Of a stretch of DNA of 43,242 nucleotides, positions 16,190-23,337 are shown piece after piece. Below the pieces are notes generated by a model that was not told the DNA's origin, made no database searches, and worked only from the letters and a program-made list of their open reading frames with translations. The position numbers were made by a program, and so were the translations under genes. Source of the DNA: CAYQTE01 sp964420285 (lineage in GTDB: Bacteria > Planctomycetota > Phycisphaerae > Tepidisphaerales > Tepidisphaeraceae); contig CAYQTE010000038.1 of NCBI GenBank assembly GCA_964420285.1, forward strand, positions 1 to 43,242. The letters run 5' to 3'. Position 1 is the stretch's first letter. Each line of letters opens with the position of its first letter.

Positions 16190-16588
16190 ATGCGCCTAAT
16201 TGGTTTCGCGGCCTGTGTGCTGGCCTCCGTTATTCTGGTTGCGTGCCAATCGCAACCACCCGCACCACCATCGCCAACGGTTTCGGATGATCAGTTCGGG
16301 ACGTTCAAAGACGCATACAAGGCGATACCCGGCTGCGTCGTGGGGCGCGTGGGCTATGTCATGAGCGATCAGTCGCGGCTGACCATCGTCGATATCCCGG
16401 CGCACTCGGTGGTGCGTGACGATGTGTTCACCATCGAGGATGCCAACAGGCAAAAGCTGGCCGACGGATATGTCGAGACCGTGGACAGCGCCGGCACGAT
16501 GGCGGCCGTGCGCTACGAGCTGAGGCCCGGCGCCCCGCGCGCTCCGGTGGCCAATGACATCGCAATACACATGCCGCTGAATCAGTAG
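16190..16588 (+). CDS. Small lipoprotein of unknown function
   Basis: A 132-residue protein with a lipoprotein signal: MRLIGFAACVLASVILVAC, lipobox LVAC with Cys at residue 19, then a Pro-rich spacer (QSQPPAPPSP). The mature part has short beta-rich segments (GRVGYVMSDQSRLTIVDIPA) that resemble a small barrel, but I recognise no family. AAGGGA lies about nine bases ahead of ATG 16190; a longer upstream frame to 15935 lacks this and does not look like protein. It probably sits on the outer or inner membrane. Maf follows 43 bases later. Confidence 0.7.
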   Translation: MRLIGFAACVLASVILVACQSQPPAPPSPTVSDDQFGTFKDAYKAIPGCVVGRVGYVMSDQSRLTIVDIPAHSVVRDDVFTIEDANRQKLADGYVETVDSAGTMAAVRYELRPGAPRAPVANDIAIHMPLNQ

Positions 16589-16631
16589 GTCCGCGATTCG
16601 CCAGGCGGCCGATTGTTCCCCGTGCGCGACT

Positions 16632-17225
16632 ATGGCAGTTGGTCATTTCATACTCGCCAGCGCCTCTCCGCGCCGACAGCAACTGTTGCGCGAGGCGGGA
16701 TACCAGTTTGACATCGTGCCCGCCAACCTCGACGAGGCGGCCCTGGCCGGCGATCTGGGCCCCAGCGATACCGCGCGGACTCTGGCCCTGGCCAAGGCCG
16801 AGCAGGTTGCACCGCAGTTTCCCGATGAGCTGGTTCTGGCGGCCGACACGATTGTTACATTCGGCGAGATGGTGTTGGGCAAAGCCGCCGACGCCGATGC
16901 CGCCCGTAAGATGCTCCGCCTGCTGGCCGGCACCACGCACCTGGTGATCACCGGCGTGGCGGCCATCCGCATCGCCGACAACTTCAACCGCGTGACGCGC
17001 GTGACGACGGCGGTGCGCATGAACCCGCTGACGCCCCAGCAGATCGAGGCGTACATCGCCACCAACCAGTGGCAAGGCAAGGCCGGTTCCTACGGCATCC
17101 AGGACGCCGATCCCTTCTGCACGCGTGTCAGCGGCTGCAATACAAACATCGTGGGCCTGCCGATGACGACCACGCGGGCGATGCTCCGCGAGGCGGGGAT
17201 TGAGCCCAACCCGCCGGCGACGTAG
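16632..17225 (+). CDS. maf: Maf-family nucleoside triphosphate pyrophosphatase
   Basis: Maf proteins hydrolyse non-canonical or excess nucleotides (dTTP/UTP in the YhdE group). The 197-residue protein has the N-terminal signature FILASASPRRQQLLREAG, the catalytic ELVLAADTIV (about residues 68-77), and the C-terminal QWQGKAGSYGIQDAD, which matches the dTTP/UTP-type group more than the YceF group. Length is normal for the family. One oddity is the insertion CTRVSGCNTNIVGLP, still close to the usual VxGxxxNVVGLP motif. Confidence 0.92.
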   Translation: MAVGHFILASASPRRQQLLREAGYQFDIVPANLDEAALAGDLGPSDTARTLALAKAEQVAPQFPDELVLAADTIVTFGEMVLGKAADADAARKMLRLLAGTTHLVITGVAAIRIADNFNRVTRVTTAVRMNPLTPQQIEAYIATNQWQGKAGSYGIQDADPFCTRVSGCNTNIVGLPMTTTRAMLREAGIEPNPPAT

Positions 17226-17266
17226 ACGTAGTCGCGCAAAGGCAGCGGGACCGCCCGAATTTCCGC

Positions 17267-17295
17267 TTGGCAAAGGCTGCCAAAGTTGCCATAAT
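17267..17295 (+). promoter_or_regulatory. Promoter and overlapping operator of the ParD-type antitoxin gene
   Basis: TTGGCA (17267-17272), a 17-base spacer and CATAAT (17290-17295) each match consensus at five of six positions. The -35 is one arm of a palindrome, TTGGCA, 5 bases, TGCCAA (17278-17283), and a third half-site TTGCCA lies at 17286-17291. The start would fall near 17302, the antitoxin ATG, so the message is probably leaderless. The palindrome suits autorepression by the antitoxin. Confidence 0.6.
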
Positions 17296-17301
17296 CCGGC
17301 C

Positions 17302-17580
17302 ATGCCGACACAGAACGTGAATCTGTCCGAGCAACAGGCCAAATTCATCCGCAAGAGCATCGACGGCGGGCGATACCGCAACGCCAGCGAAGTGGTCCGC
17401 GCCGCGTTGCGCGATCTCGAGCAAACCGAACGCGAAAACGCCCTGAAGCTCCGCACCCTTCGCCGCCTGGCCAAACAGGCGTTCGACGATATTGACCGCG
17501 GCGAGTTTGAACTGGTTGAACCCAGCCAGCTCGATCAATTCATGGCCCGACGCGACACGGCGGTTCGCGAAGCCAAATAG
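17302..17580 (+). CDS. ParD/CC2985-family ribbon-helix-helix antitoxin
   Basis: A 92-residue protein. MPTQNVNLSEQQAKFIRKSI, followed by GGRYRNASEVVRAALRDLEQ, is the ParD ribbon-helix-helix domain that binds operator DNA; the second half, LRRLAKQAFDDIDRGEFELV, is the toxin-wrapping part. ATG 17302 is chosen for the ParD-type N terminus and because it coincides with the predicted transcript start; an in-frame upstream extension lacks sense. A ParE toxin should follow directly, but the next gene, starting at 17582, is a 169-residue unrelated protein. That arrangement is unusual. Confidence 0.85.
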   Translation: MPTQNVNLSEQQAKFIRKSIDGGRYRNASEVVRAALRDLEQTERENALKLRTLRRLAKQAFDDIDRGEFELVEPSQLDQFMARRDTAVREAK

Positions 17581-17581
17581 A

Positions 17582-18091
17582 ATGGCAGTCATGCAGCTGG
17601 CGCAACCACCGCTTTCTCCCGAGGATTTCCGCAAAGACGTGGTGCCTGTTCTGCTCGACCGATGGCTCGCCAAGTGCTTTTGTAAGAACCCGGGATTCCT
17701 GAAACTGCTAGCATTCGATTTCGCGGATTACAAACGCGCTGACCGGATGATCGCTCCGGTGGAGCTTATTGACTCAGAAATGCTGTGGTCGACTATCGTC
17801 GCCGCAAAATTTGAGCCACAAGGCGACTGGTTGCGCGACGGTGGCGGTAGTCGTCGCATTTACAGATGTCCTCAATGCGGATTAACGCTTGCAACCAGAT
17901 CGGAGCAATATAGTATCAATATGTGGCCAACCACGACGCGACCAAAAGACGACCGCGCGCTCGCGGCTATTGGATTGTACCTCGTTGGATATCACGGATT
18001 CGGGGGCAAGTTCGACCCGGCGTGGATCTTGGACTTTCGGCCGGCCTTGAGTATTGATCAGTTCGTCGACAGCGTTACATCAGCCATATAG
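17582..18091 (+). CDS. Unrecognised protein in the toxin position after ParD
   Basis: A 169-residue protein; its ATG begins one base after the antitoxin stop, so translation is probably coupled. A second ATG at 17591 is possible. It has CFC near residue 32 and a CPQC pair (RRIYRCPQCGLTLATRSEQ, about residues 95-113), which could be half of a zinc site or a small ribbon. The end (PAWILDFRPALSIDQFVDSV) looks like a folded domain. It shows no ParE-like features. Codon choice has more A/T at third positions than in the neighbouring Maf gene, hinting at separate origin. It may be a toxin, a regulated partner, or a chance neighbour. Confidence 0.7.
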   Translation: MAVMQLAQPPLSPEDFRKDVVPVLLDRWLAKCFCKNPGFLKLLAFDFADYKRADRMIAPVELIDSEMLWSTIVAAKFEPQGDWLRDGGGSRRIYRCPQCGLTLATRSEQYSINMWPTTTRPKDDRALAAIGLYLVGYHGFGGKFDPAWILDFRPALSIDQFVDSVTSAI

Positions 18092-18171
18092 GGCATCGCT
18101 CGGCGAAAATTCGAAAGCGGTTGGGAGCTCGCTAGTTCTCGCTTACCCTTTGATTGGCCCAATCAAGCGCA

Positions 18172-19860
18172 TCACGCCTTCAACGGATTCTTTAATATCG
18201 CTCCCGTATCGGCACTGGTGACCTGCGCCGCGTACCGGGCCAGATACCCGTAGTCGATCTTCGGCGGCGGGCATTTCCAGGCGGCTTTGCGCTTGGCGAG
18301 TTCGGCTTCGGGGACGACGAGTTCCAATGATCGGCCGGGGATGTCGATGGCGATGATGTCGCCTTCCTTGACCAGGGCGATGGGGCCGCCGGCGGCGGCT
18401 TCGGGGGAGACGTGGCCGATGCACGCGCCGCGCGTGCCGCCGCTGAATCGGCCGTCGGTAATCAGCGCGACGCTCTCGCCAAGGCCGCGGCCCATGATGT
18501 TGGCGGTGGGGGCGAGCATTTCCTGCATTCCCGGTCCGCCGCGCGGGCCTTCGTAGCGGATCACCACCACGTCGCCGGCCTTGACCTTGTTTTCCAGGAT
18601 TCCGGCGGCGGCGGATTCCTCGCTGTCGAAAATGACGGCCGGACCGCGGAATTTCTGCATGTTCGCACTCACCGCGCCGGTCTTGAGCACCGAGCCTTTG
18701 GGGGCCAGATTTCCGAACAGTACCGCAAGGCCGCCGGTTTGGCTGTAGGCGTTGCTCAGCGGGCGAATGACATCGGCATCCTTGACGGCGGCATCGGCGA
18801 TGTTCTGGCCGAGCGTATTGCCGGTGACGGTGATGCAATCCAGATTGAGCACGCCCGGCTTGCCCGCCAGGGTCTTGAGGATGGCGCTGATGCCGCCGGC
18901 GCGGTCGACATCCTCGAGGTGATATTTCCCGGCCGGGGCGACTTTGCACAGGTACGGCACGCGGGCGCTGACCTCGTTGAGATGTTTGAGATCGAAAGGC
19001 ATACCGGCCTCGATGGCGATGGCCAGCGTGTGCAGCACAGTGTTGGTGCTGCCGCCCATGGCCACGTCCAGAGCGAAGGCGTTCTCGAACGCCGCGTGCG
19101 TGAGAATCTGACGCGGGCGAATGTCGCGCTGGACAAGCTCGACAATCTGCCGGCCGGCGCGGGCGAAAAGCTGGTCGCGCTTGGGATCGGTGGCCAGGAT
19201 GCTTCCGTTGCCGGGCAGAGCCAGACCCAAAGCCTCGCACAGGCAGTTCATGCTGTTGGCGGTGAACATGCCGGAACACGAGCCGCAGGTCGGACAGGCG
19301 TGCTGTTCGATTTCGGTGAGCTGTTCGATGCTCATGCGCCCGGCCGACACCTGGCCGACGCCTTCAAAGACGCTGATGAGATCGACGACCTGACCGGAGC
19401 TGGTGCGGCCGGCGTTCATCGGCCCGCCGCTGACGAAGAGGGCCGGGATGTTGACGCGAGCGGCTGCCATCATCATGCCGGGGACGATCTTGTCGCAATT
19501 GGGGATGCAGACCACGCCGTCGAAGCAATGGGCGCGGAGCATGGTCTCGACGCAATCGGCGATGAGTTCACGGCTGGCCAGCGAGTATTTCATGCCGACG
19601 TGACCCATGGCGATGCCGTCATCGACACCGATGGTGTTGAATTCAAACGGCACGCCGCCGCCCGCGCGGACGGCCTCGCGCACCTTGCGCCCCACCACGT
19701 CCAGATGCGCGTGGCCGGGGATGATCTGCACGAACGAATTGCAGACCGCGATGAACGGCTTATTGAAATCGGCCTCGGACTGGATGACGCCGGTCGCCCG
19801 CAGCAAGCTGCGATGCGGGGCGCGAATCATGCCCTTCTTGATGGTGTCGCTGATGGCCAT
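18172..19860 (-). CDS. ilvD: Dihydroxy-acid dehydratase
   Basis: IlvD makes 2-keto acids from dihydroxy acids in branched-chain amino acid synthesis. The 562-residue protein has the iron-sulfur and active-site motifs PNCDKIVPGMMMAAARVN (about residues 119-136) and CPTCGSCSGMFTANSMNCL (about 190-208), with the C-terminal GRFSGGTRGACIGHVSPEAA. Length and motifs fit the type that lacks the long insertion near the N terminus. AGGAG lies 12 bases before the start, farther than usual. No other ilv gene is near. A perfect TTGATTGG/CCAATCAA palindrome at 18150-18166 lies just after the stop but has no T-run. Confidence 0.96.
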   Translation of the reverse strand: MAISDTIKKGMIRAPHRSLLRATGVIQSEADFNKPFIAVCNSFVQIIPGHAHLDVVGRKVREAVRAGGGVPFEFNTIGVDDGIAMGHVGMKYSLASRELIADCVETMLRAHCFDGVVCIPNCDKIVPGMMMAAARVNIPALFVSGGPMNAGRTSSGQVVDLISVFEGVGQVSAGRMSIEQLTEIEQHACPTCGSCSGMFTANSMNCLCEALGLALPGNGSILATDPKRDQLFARAGRQIVELVQRDIRPRQILTHAAFENAFALDVAMGGSTNTVLHTLAIAIEAGMPFDLKHLNEVSARVPYLCKVAPAGKYHLEDVDRAGGISAILKTLAGKPGVLNLDCITVTGNTLGQNIADAAVKDADVIRPLSNAYSQTGGLAVLFGNLAPKGSVLKTGAVSANMQKFRGPAVIFDSEESAAAGILENKVKAGDVVVIRYEGPRGGPGMQEMLAPTANIMGRGLGESVALITDGRFSGGTRGACIGHVSPEAAAGGPIALVKEGDIIAIDIPGRSLELVVPEAELAKRKAAWKCPPPKIDYGYLARYAAQVTSADTGAILKNPLKA

Positions 19861-19897
19861 GTGTGTGCAATGCTCCTAAACATCCCCGCGCGAGTAT

Positions 19898-19965
19898 TGT
19901 AGGGTCCGTACTGCGGACCTCGCTTGGCGCCATCCGGAATCGTGGTCCGCGGTGCGGACCCTACA
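19898..19965. repeat. Intergenic palindrome with 22-base arms
   Basis: The arms at 19898-19919 and 19944-19965 are inverted copies differing at two positions, both of which become G-U pairs in RNA; the spacer is 24 bases. Each arm is itself a small dyad (GGTCCG...CGGACC). It lies upstream of ilvD and looks like a mobile intergenic palindrome and not a terminator, since no T-run follows. No gene is seen in 19861-20096. Confidence 0.75.
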
Positions 19966-20038
19966 AATCCGGTGGCGTCGAATCGTGCGGCGTTTTGCGG
20001 CCGGATATCTTACCAGATTTTCCGCAGGGCGGAAAATA

Positions 20039-20070
20039 GAGCAGTGGAGCAGTTGAACAGTTGAGCAGTA
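20039..20070. repeat. Four tandem 8-bp units
   Basis: GAGCAGTG, GAGCAGTT, GAACAGTT and GAGCAGTA lie head to tail. The array follows the decayed nucleotidyltransferase gene. A different array with the same 8-bp period closes the window at 43053. Confidence 0.8.
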
Positions 20071-20096
20071 GATAGATGCCGTCGGTCCACCGCGGT

Positions 20097-20272
20097 CTAC
20101 CGTCGCCGTAGATAACTGCGGAAGGATTCCAACCTCGGGAGGGATTGGAGATCCTTTGGGCGATTGGTGGCCGCCTTGCTGGCGATGATGTCGTCTATGT
20201 GGCACACCGACAGCCGTGGCGCGAGAGGACGTCGCGAACCTCCTGGGCCTGGCGATATTCAAATGCGGCCAT
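20097..20272 (-). pseudogene. Nucleotidyltransferase gene with a large internal deletion
   Basis: From ATG 20272 the frame reads MAAFEYRQAQEVRDVLSRHG and stops after 24 codons at a TAG. In another frame, directly after, comes VCHIDDIIASKAATNRPKD, then LQSLPRLESFRSYLRRR and a TAG at 20097-20099. I recognise the first as the N terminus and the second as the C terminus of one small nucleotidyltransferase family (AbiEii/MNT-like fold). The central catalytic part, roughly 130 residues with the Gly-Ser and DxD motifs, is gone, and the join changes frame. The start overlaps the end of the upstream 72-residue gene by 14 bases, as expected for a coupled pair. Confidence 0.75.
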
Positions 20273-20477
20273 AGGCCAGCAAATCGGGGAGGTTTTCCTC
20301 GCACCATTTTCGATATTCCGCCGTCGTGTCGAACGAGCGATATTTCGCGTCGTCCATCACCGGCTTGTAGGTCTTGATGAATGCATATTTCATCCGCAGC
20401 GGCAGCGGCCGGCGCGCCGAGGCCTCAAACACGGCACGCCAGTCGGGCGGAATCGGGGCATTTTCATCATTACCCAT
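20259..20477 (-). CDS. Small conserved-looking protein, partner of the lost nucleotidyltransferase
   Basis: A 72-residue protein. The core (IPPDWRAVFEASARRPLPL then RMKYAFIKTYKPVMDDAKY, SFDTTAEYRKWCEENLPD) has the Trp/Tyr/Pro pattern of a folded domain and appears intact. ATG 20477 gives MGNDENAPIP; another ATG at 20483 is two codons earlier. It overlaps the start of the nucleotidyltransferase pseudogene by 14 bases, so the two were once a coupled module. Function is unknown; a toxin-antitoxin or regulator role is only a guess from the two-gene layout. Confidence 0.65.
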   Translation of the reverse strand: MGNDENAPIPPDWRAVFEASARRPLPLRMKYAFIKTYKPVMDDAKYRSFDTTAEYRKWCEENLPDLLAYGRI

Positions 20478-20513
20478 CGCCACTATTCTACGCCTTGCAA
20501 TATCGGCATCAAC

Positions 20514-21878
20514 TCAAAGAGCATAGCGCGGCGGAACGCGCCGCCAGCGTCTCACGTCGCGGTAGATGAGAACGATCGACGCGATCCCGCCGACGAGCGC
20601 GAGCCAGAACTGCGGCAGCCAGAGCAGGCCGTATATGGCCTCGGGACGGCGGCGGTGGAACAGTCGGATGGGGTAATCCTCGGGCGTGCGACCGGCGTAG
20701 TATACATCGCGCGATTGGGTCACGAACGACCGGCCGTCAGGCAACCAGGCAAAATTACTGTAGTCGCCGACCTGTGGGAACTCGGCCAGTGGGTCGAGAT
20801 TCGGGAACGACCAGACGCCGCGCTCTGATCCGATGTAAGCCCCGTCGGGTGAGACTTGCAGGGTGGATTTGTGCTGAGTCAGAGTCCAGACAATCCGACC
20901 GGACATCACGTCCCAGATCTTGCGAATATTGTCCGTCTCATCCGTTACGAGATATCGACCGTCGGCCGAAAAGGAGAGACCGGCCGGGTTGGATGTTGGC
21001 GATACGCGAGTCAAGAATCGCTGGGTGGCAAGGTCCAGCGTCCAGACTCCGGAATCGAGCGCGACGGCCATTGTCTTGCCGTCGGGCGAGAATGCAAAGG
21101 CCCCGTCCTGTTTTCGCCGGAGGTTCCCGGGAACCTCGGCGATCGTGCGCCAAGTCTGGCAATCCCAAATCCGCACATCACCTGACTGCTGGATCTCGGC
21201 GGCCAGGTATCGTCCATCTGGCGAAAATGTCGGGTACGAGCATACGGCGTTGAGCGTCGTCAGCAAATTGCCGGTATGGCCGTCGCAAATCCGGAGTGGC
21301 AACATGCCCCCCACCGCCAGGAGGCGGCCGTCCGGGGAAAACGGTGTGAGCCAGCCGCCGTCGTAAAATTGCCAAGTGCTCAGTTTTCTGCCGGACGATG
21401 TGTCCCAGAGGATCGCTTGGCCGGGCCCGCCGTCATAGTAGGTTACGCAGATCCGTGCGCCGTCGGGCGAGAGAGCGGTGCAGACCGCGCCCGGCGGCGA
21501 TTGCGTCAGATCGATCACTTTCTTGCCCGTAACCAAGTCGAAGATGCGAACGGTACTGCCACGATTCACGATCGTTGCCAAACGGCGGCCGTCGGCCGAG
21601 ATTCCGGCTTGGTCATTGTGGACCGGCAGCCGGGCATCGAACTCGCGAACCACGGTCCAAGCCGCATGATCAACCTTCAGCCAATAAGCCGCGGCAACGG
21701 CAAGGAGCAGAACGATAACAGTAATCCACGACGGCCACGGCAAACGGCGCAACCATTGCACCACGCGCGAAGGACGCCGCGGTATATGACAATAATCCAG
21801 CACCACCGGCGGCGACGCAGGCGGCCGCGGCTGATTCGCGGTCGGTTCGGTTGGACCCTGCGAAGGTTCCTCGGCCAT
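20514..21878 (-). CDS. WD40-type beta-propeller membrane protein
   Basis: A 454-residue protein with a Pro-rich cytoplasmic start, one span near residues 50-66 (WITVIVLLLAVAAAYWL), a propeller, and a second span near 425-441 (FWLALVGGIASIVLIYR). The propeller shows repeated FSPDGRxLA and IWD/VWD motifs: LSPDGARICV, FSPDGRLLAVGG, FSPDGRYLAAE, FSPDGKTMAVA, FSADGRYLVTDE. These mark at least six blades. Propellers of this kind act as protein-binding scaffolds; no kinase or other catalytic domain is fused here. It is preceded on the same strand by the orphan antitoxin-like gene. Confidence 0.8.
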   Translation of the reverse strand: MAEEPSQGPTEPTANQPRPPASPPVVLDYCHIPRRPSRVVQWLRRLPWPSWITVIVLLLAVAAAYWLKVDHAAWTVVREFDARLPVHNDQAGISADGRRLATIVNRGSTVRIFDLVTGKKVIDLTQSPPGAVCTALSPDGARICVTYYDGGPGQAILWDTSSGRKLSTWQFYDGGWLTPFSPDGRLLAVGGMLPLRICDGHTGNLLTTLNAVCSYPTFSPDGRYLAAEIQQSGDVRIWDCQTWRTIAEVPGNLRRKQDGAFAFSPDGKTMAVALDSGVWTLDLATQRFLTRVSPTSNPAGLSFSADGRYLVTDETDNIRKIWDVMSGRIVWTLTQHKSTLQVSPDGAYIGSERGVWSFPNLDPLAEFPQVGDYSNFAWLPDGRSFVTQSRDVYYAGRTPEDYPIRLFHRRRPEAIYGLLWLPQFWLALVGGIASIVLIYRDVRRWRRVPPRYAL

Positions 21879-21963
21879 GGCGGGATTCTACCACCGGGCA
21901 AGTGTCGCGAGATAGGGAACACGCTGATTCGCGGGAAAAGCGGATGTGCGGCGAGCGCCCCCA

Positions 21964-22179
21964 TTACTTCGATTTTCGGGCACGCGCGCACCGCGACTGA
22001 CGCCATTTGCGCCCAAGGAGCATCGCTTCCCGAAAGGCCTCGTCGTTTTCGAACGTGCCGTGGATCTTTTCAAGGGCGTGGATTGGGTGAGCCTTGATCG
22101 GCGGCACGCTCTGGGCGCGCAAGTGGGCGATCTCCTGCTCGATGGCCGTGAGGCGATTTTCGATCTCGCGGGTGCTCAT
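21964..22179 (-). CDS. Orphan VapB-like antitoxin-type small protein
   Basis: A 71-residue protein from ATG 22179, with AAGGAG seven bases ahead and a near-consensus promoter at 22200-22227. The first half is a helical dimer segment (STREIENRLTAIEQEIAHLR); the second, HALEKIHGTFENDEAFREAM followed by LLGRKWRQS, resembles the C-terminal toxin-binding part of antitoxins that go with PIN-domain toxins. No PIN toxin follows: only 85 bases separate it from the WD40 gene. It may be a solitary antitoxin left after toxin loss, or act on a toxin elsewhere. Confidence 0.65.
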   Translation of the reverse strand: MSTREIENRLTAIEQEIAHLRAQSVPPIKAHPIHALEKIHGTFENDEAFREAMLLGRKWRQSRCARARKSK

Positions 22180-22199
22180 CGCTCGACTCCTTCGCCTCG

Positions 22200-22227
22200 A
22201 TTGTATCGGGTTGTATTGAAGGGTCAA
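22200..22227 (-). promoter_or_regulatory. Strong promoter of the orphan antitoxin-like gene
   Basis: On the minus strand TTGACC (22227-22222), a 16-base spacer and TACAAT (22205-22200) match consensus at five of six positions each. The transcript would start near 22193, giving a leader of about 14 bases that contains AAGGAG. Confidence 0.6.
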
Positions 22228-22241
22228 AGCAAGCGGAAGCC

Positions 22242-23255
22242 CTACATTGCGGGGGCGGTTGCCGGCATCGGTTTCAGCAATCCCCGGTCGCTCAGCCAGT
22301 CGACAAAACGGTCGGGCCATTCGCTGACCGGACGGCCTGTGGGGCGGGTGCCCCAGCCGTGGGCGCCGCCGGCGTAGATGTGCAATTCGGCGGGGACGCC
22401 GGCGGCGAAGAGTTTGGCATAGTACCGGCACATGTTGGCGGCCATGTCGGGATGGATGTCGGTGGCGGTGCAGCAGAGAAACGTGGGCGGCGTGGAGGCC
22501 TTGCTGACCACGACGCTGTCGCTGGCGGTGGAATACATCAACGCCTGGAAATTGGGGCGGCAACTGAGATGATCGACCGGCTCATCGGAGCCCTTGACCG
22601 GGTTGTCGTAGCGAGTGCCGGCGAGGAAGGCCAACTGGCCGCCGGCGCTGAAGCCCATCACGCCGATGCGGTTGGGATCGACGCCCCACTGGGCTGCATT
22701 GGCGCGAACAGTGCGGATGGCGCGCTGGGTGTCCATGAGCGATTCGACTTCAACTTTGTACGTGGAACCCTCCGAGCGGGCCAGGCGGTATTTCAGCACG
22801 AACGCGGCCACGCCGTGCCGGGCCAGATAATGCCCCACGTCGTAGCCCTCCATGTCGATCGAGAGGAACATGTGGCCACCGCCGGGCATGACGATGACGG
22901 CGGCGCCAGTGGCCTTGCTCTTGTCGGGAAGGAAGGGAGTCATCGAGGGGTTGTTGATGTTGGAGACGACTCTGAAGGTGACATCGGGCGAGTCAACGCC
23001 GTTCTGGCCGGGCGTTTCGTGACGCATGGTGACCGATTCCGGAGAGGTTTTCCCCTCGGAGCCGGGCGCGCCATTGGGCCAGAGCGCAATGGCATCAGGG
23101 ATCGGGAAAGTCCCCGAGACGACGCCGGCGTGACGGGCGAACGGAGCGGAGTTGGCGTTGGTGGGTCGGGCGGGATCGGTGCTGGCGCAGGCGGACAGCA
23201 TCACCAGTGCGACAACGCTCATAAACGCGACGCGAACGGGGGGTGGGTTTTTCAT
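22242..23255 (-). CDS. Alpha/beta-hydrolase esterase lipoprotein (xylan/acetyl esterase type)
   Basis: A 337-residue enzyme with a lipoprotein signal (MKNPPPVRVAFMSVVALVML then SACAS, Cys at about residue 23). The hydrolase core has the oxyanion region VIVMPGGGHMFL, the nucleophile elbow GFSAGG (Ser at about residue 195) and a final His in IYAGGAHGWGTRP. WPNGAPGSEG near the start is typical of planctomycete proteins annotated as acetyl-xylan esterase/BAAT-like. The start at 23255 follows the signal peptide; a longer frame to 23321 would bury it. It may be co-transcribed with the DUF1552 gene upstream. Confidence 0.85.
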   Translation of the reverse strand: MKNPPPVRVAFMSVVALVMLSACASTDPARPTNANSAPFARHAGVVSGTFPIPDAIALWPNGAPGSEGKTSPESVTMRHETPGQNGVDSPDVTFRVVSNINNPSMTPFLPDKSKATGAAVIVMPGGGHMFLSIDMEGYDVGHYLARHGVAAFVLKYRLARSEGSTYKVEVESLMDTQRAIRTVRANAAQWGVDPNRIGVMGFSAGGQLAFLAGTRYDNPVKGSDEPVDHLSCRPNFQALMYSTASDSVVVSKASTPPTFLCCTATDIHPDMAANMCRYYAKLFAAGVPAELHIYAGGAHGWGTRPTGRPVSEWPDRFVDWLSDRGLLKPMPATAPAM

Positions 23256-23337
23256 AGGCGGTTTTTGGCGGTTCCTCGGATTCGTTTCCTTCTGCGATCG
23301 ACGACTCCTGCGAAATGACAATGCGACAGGGATCGGT

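Noticed and set aside
18150..18166. TTGATTGG/CCAATCAA palindrome as the ilvD terminator
   Set aside because: The loop would be one to three bases and no T-run follows on the minus strand; left as an unexplained small palindrome.
18412..19902. Long plus-strand open frame (496 codons) opposite ilvD
   Set aside because: It is the antisense of a clear ilvD gene; high GC leaves opposite frames open. The translation is rich in His, Asp, Gly and Ala with no domain.
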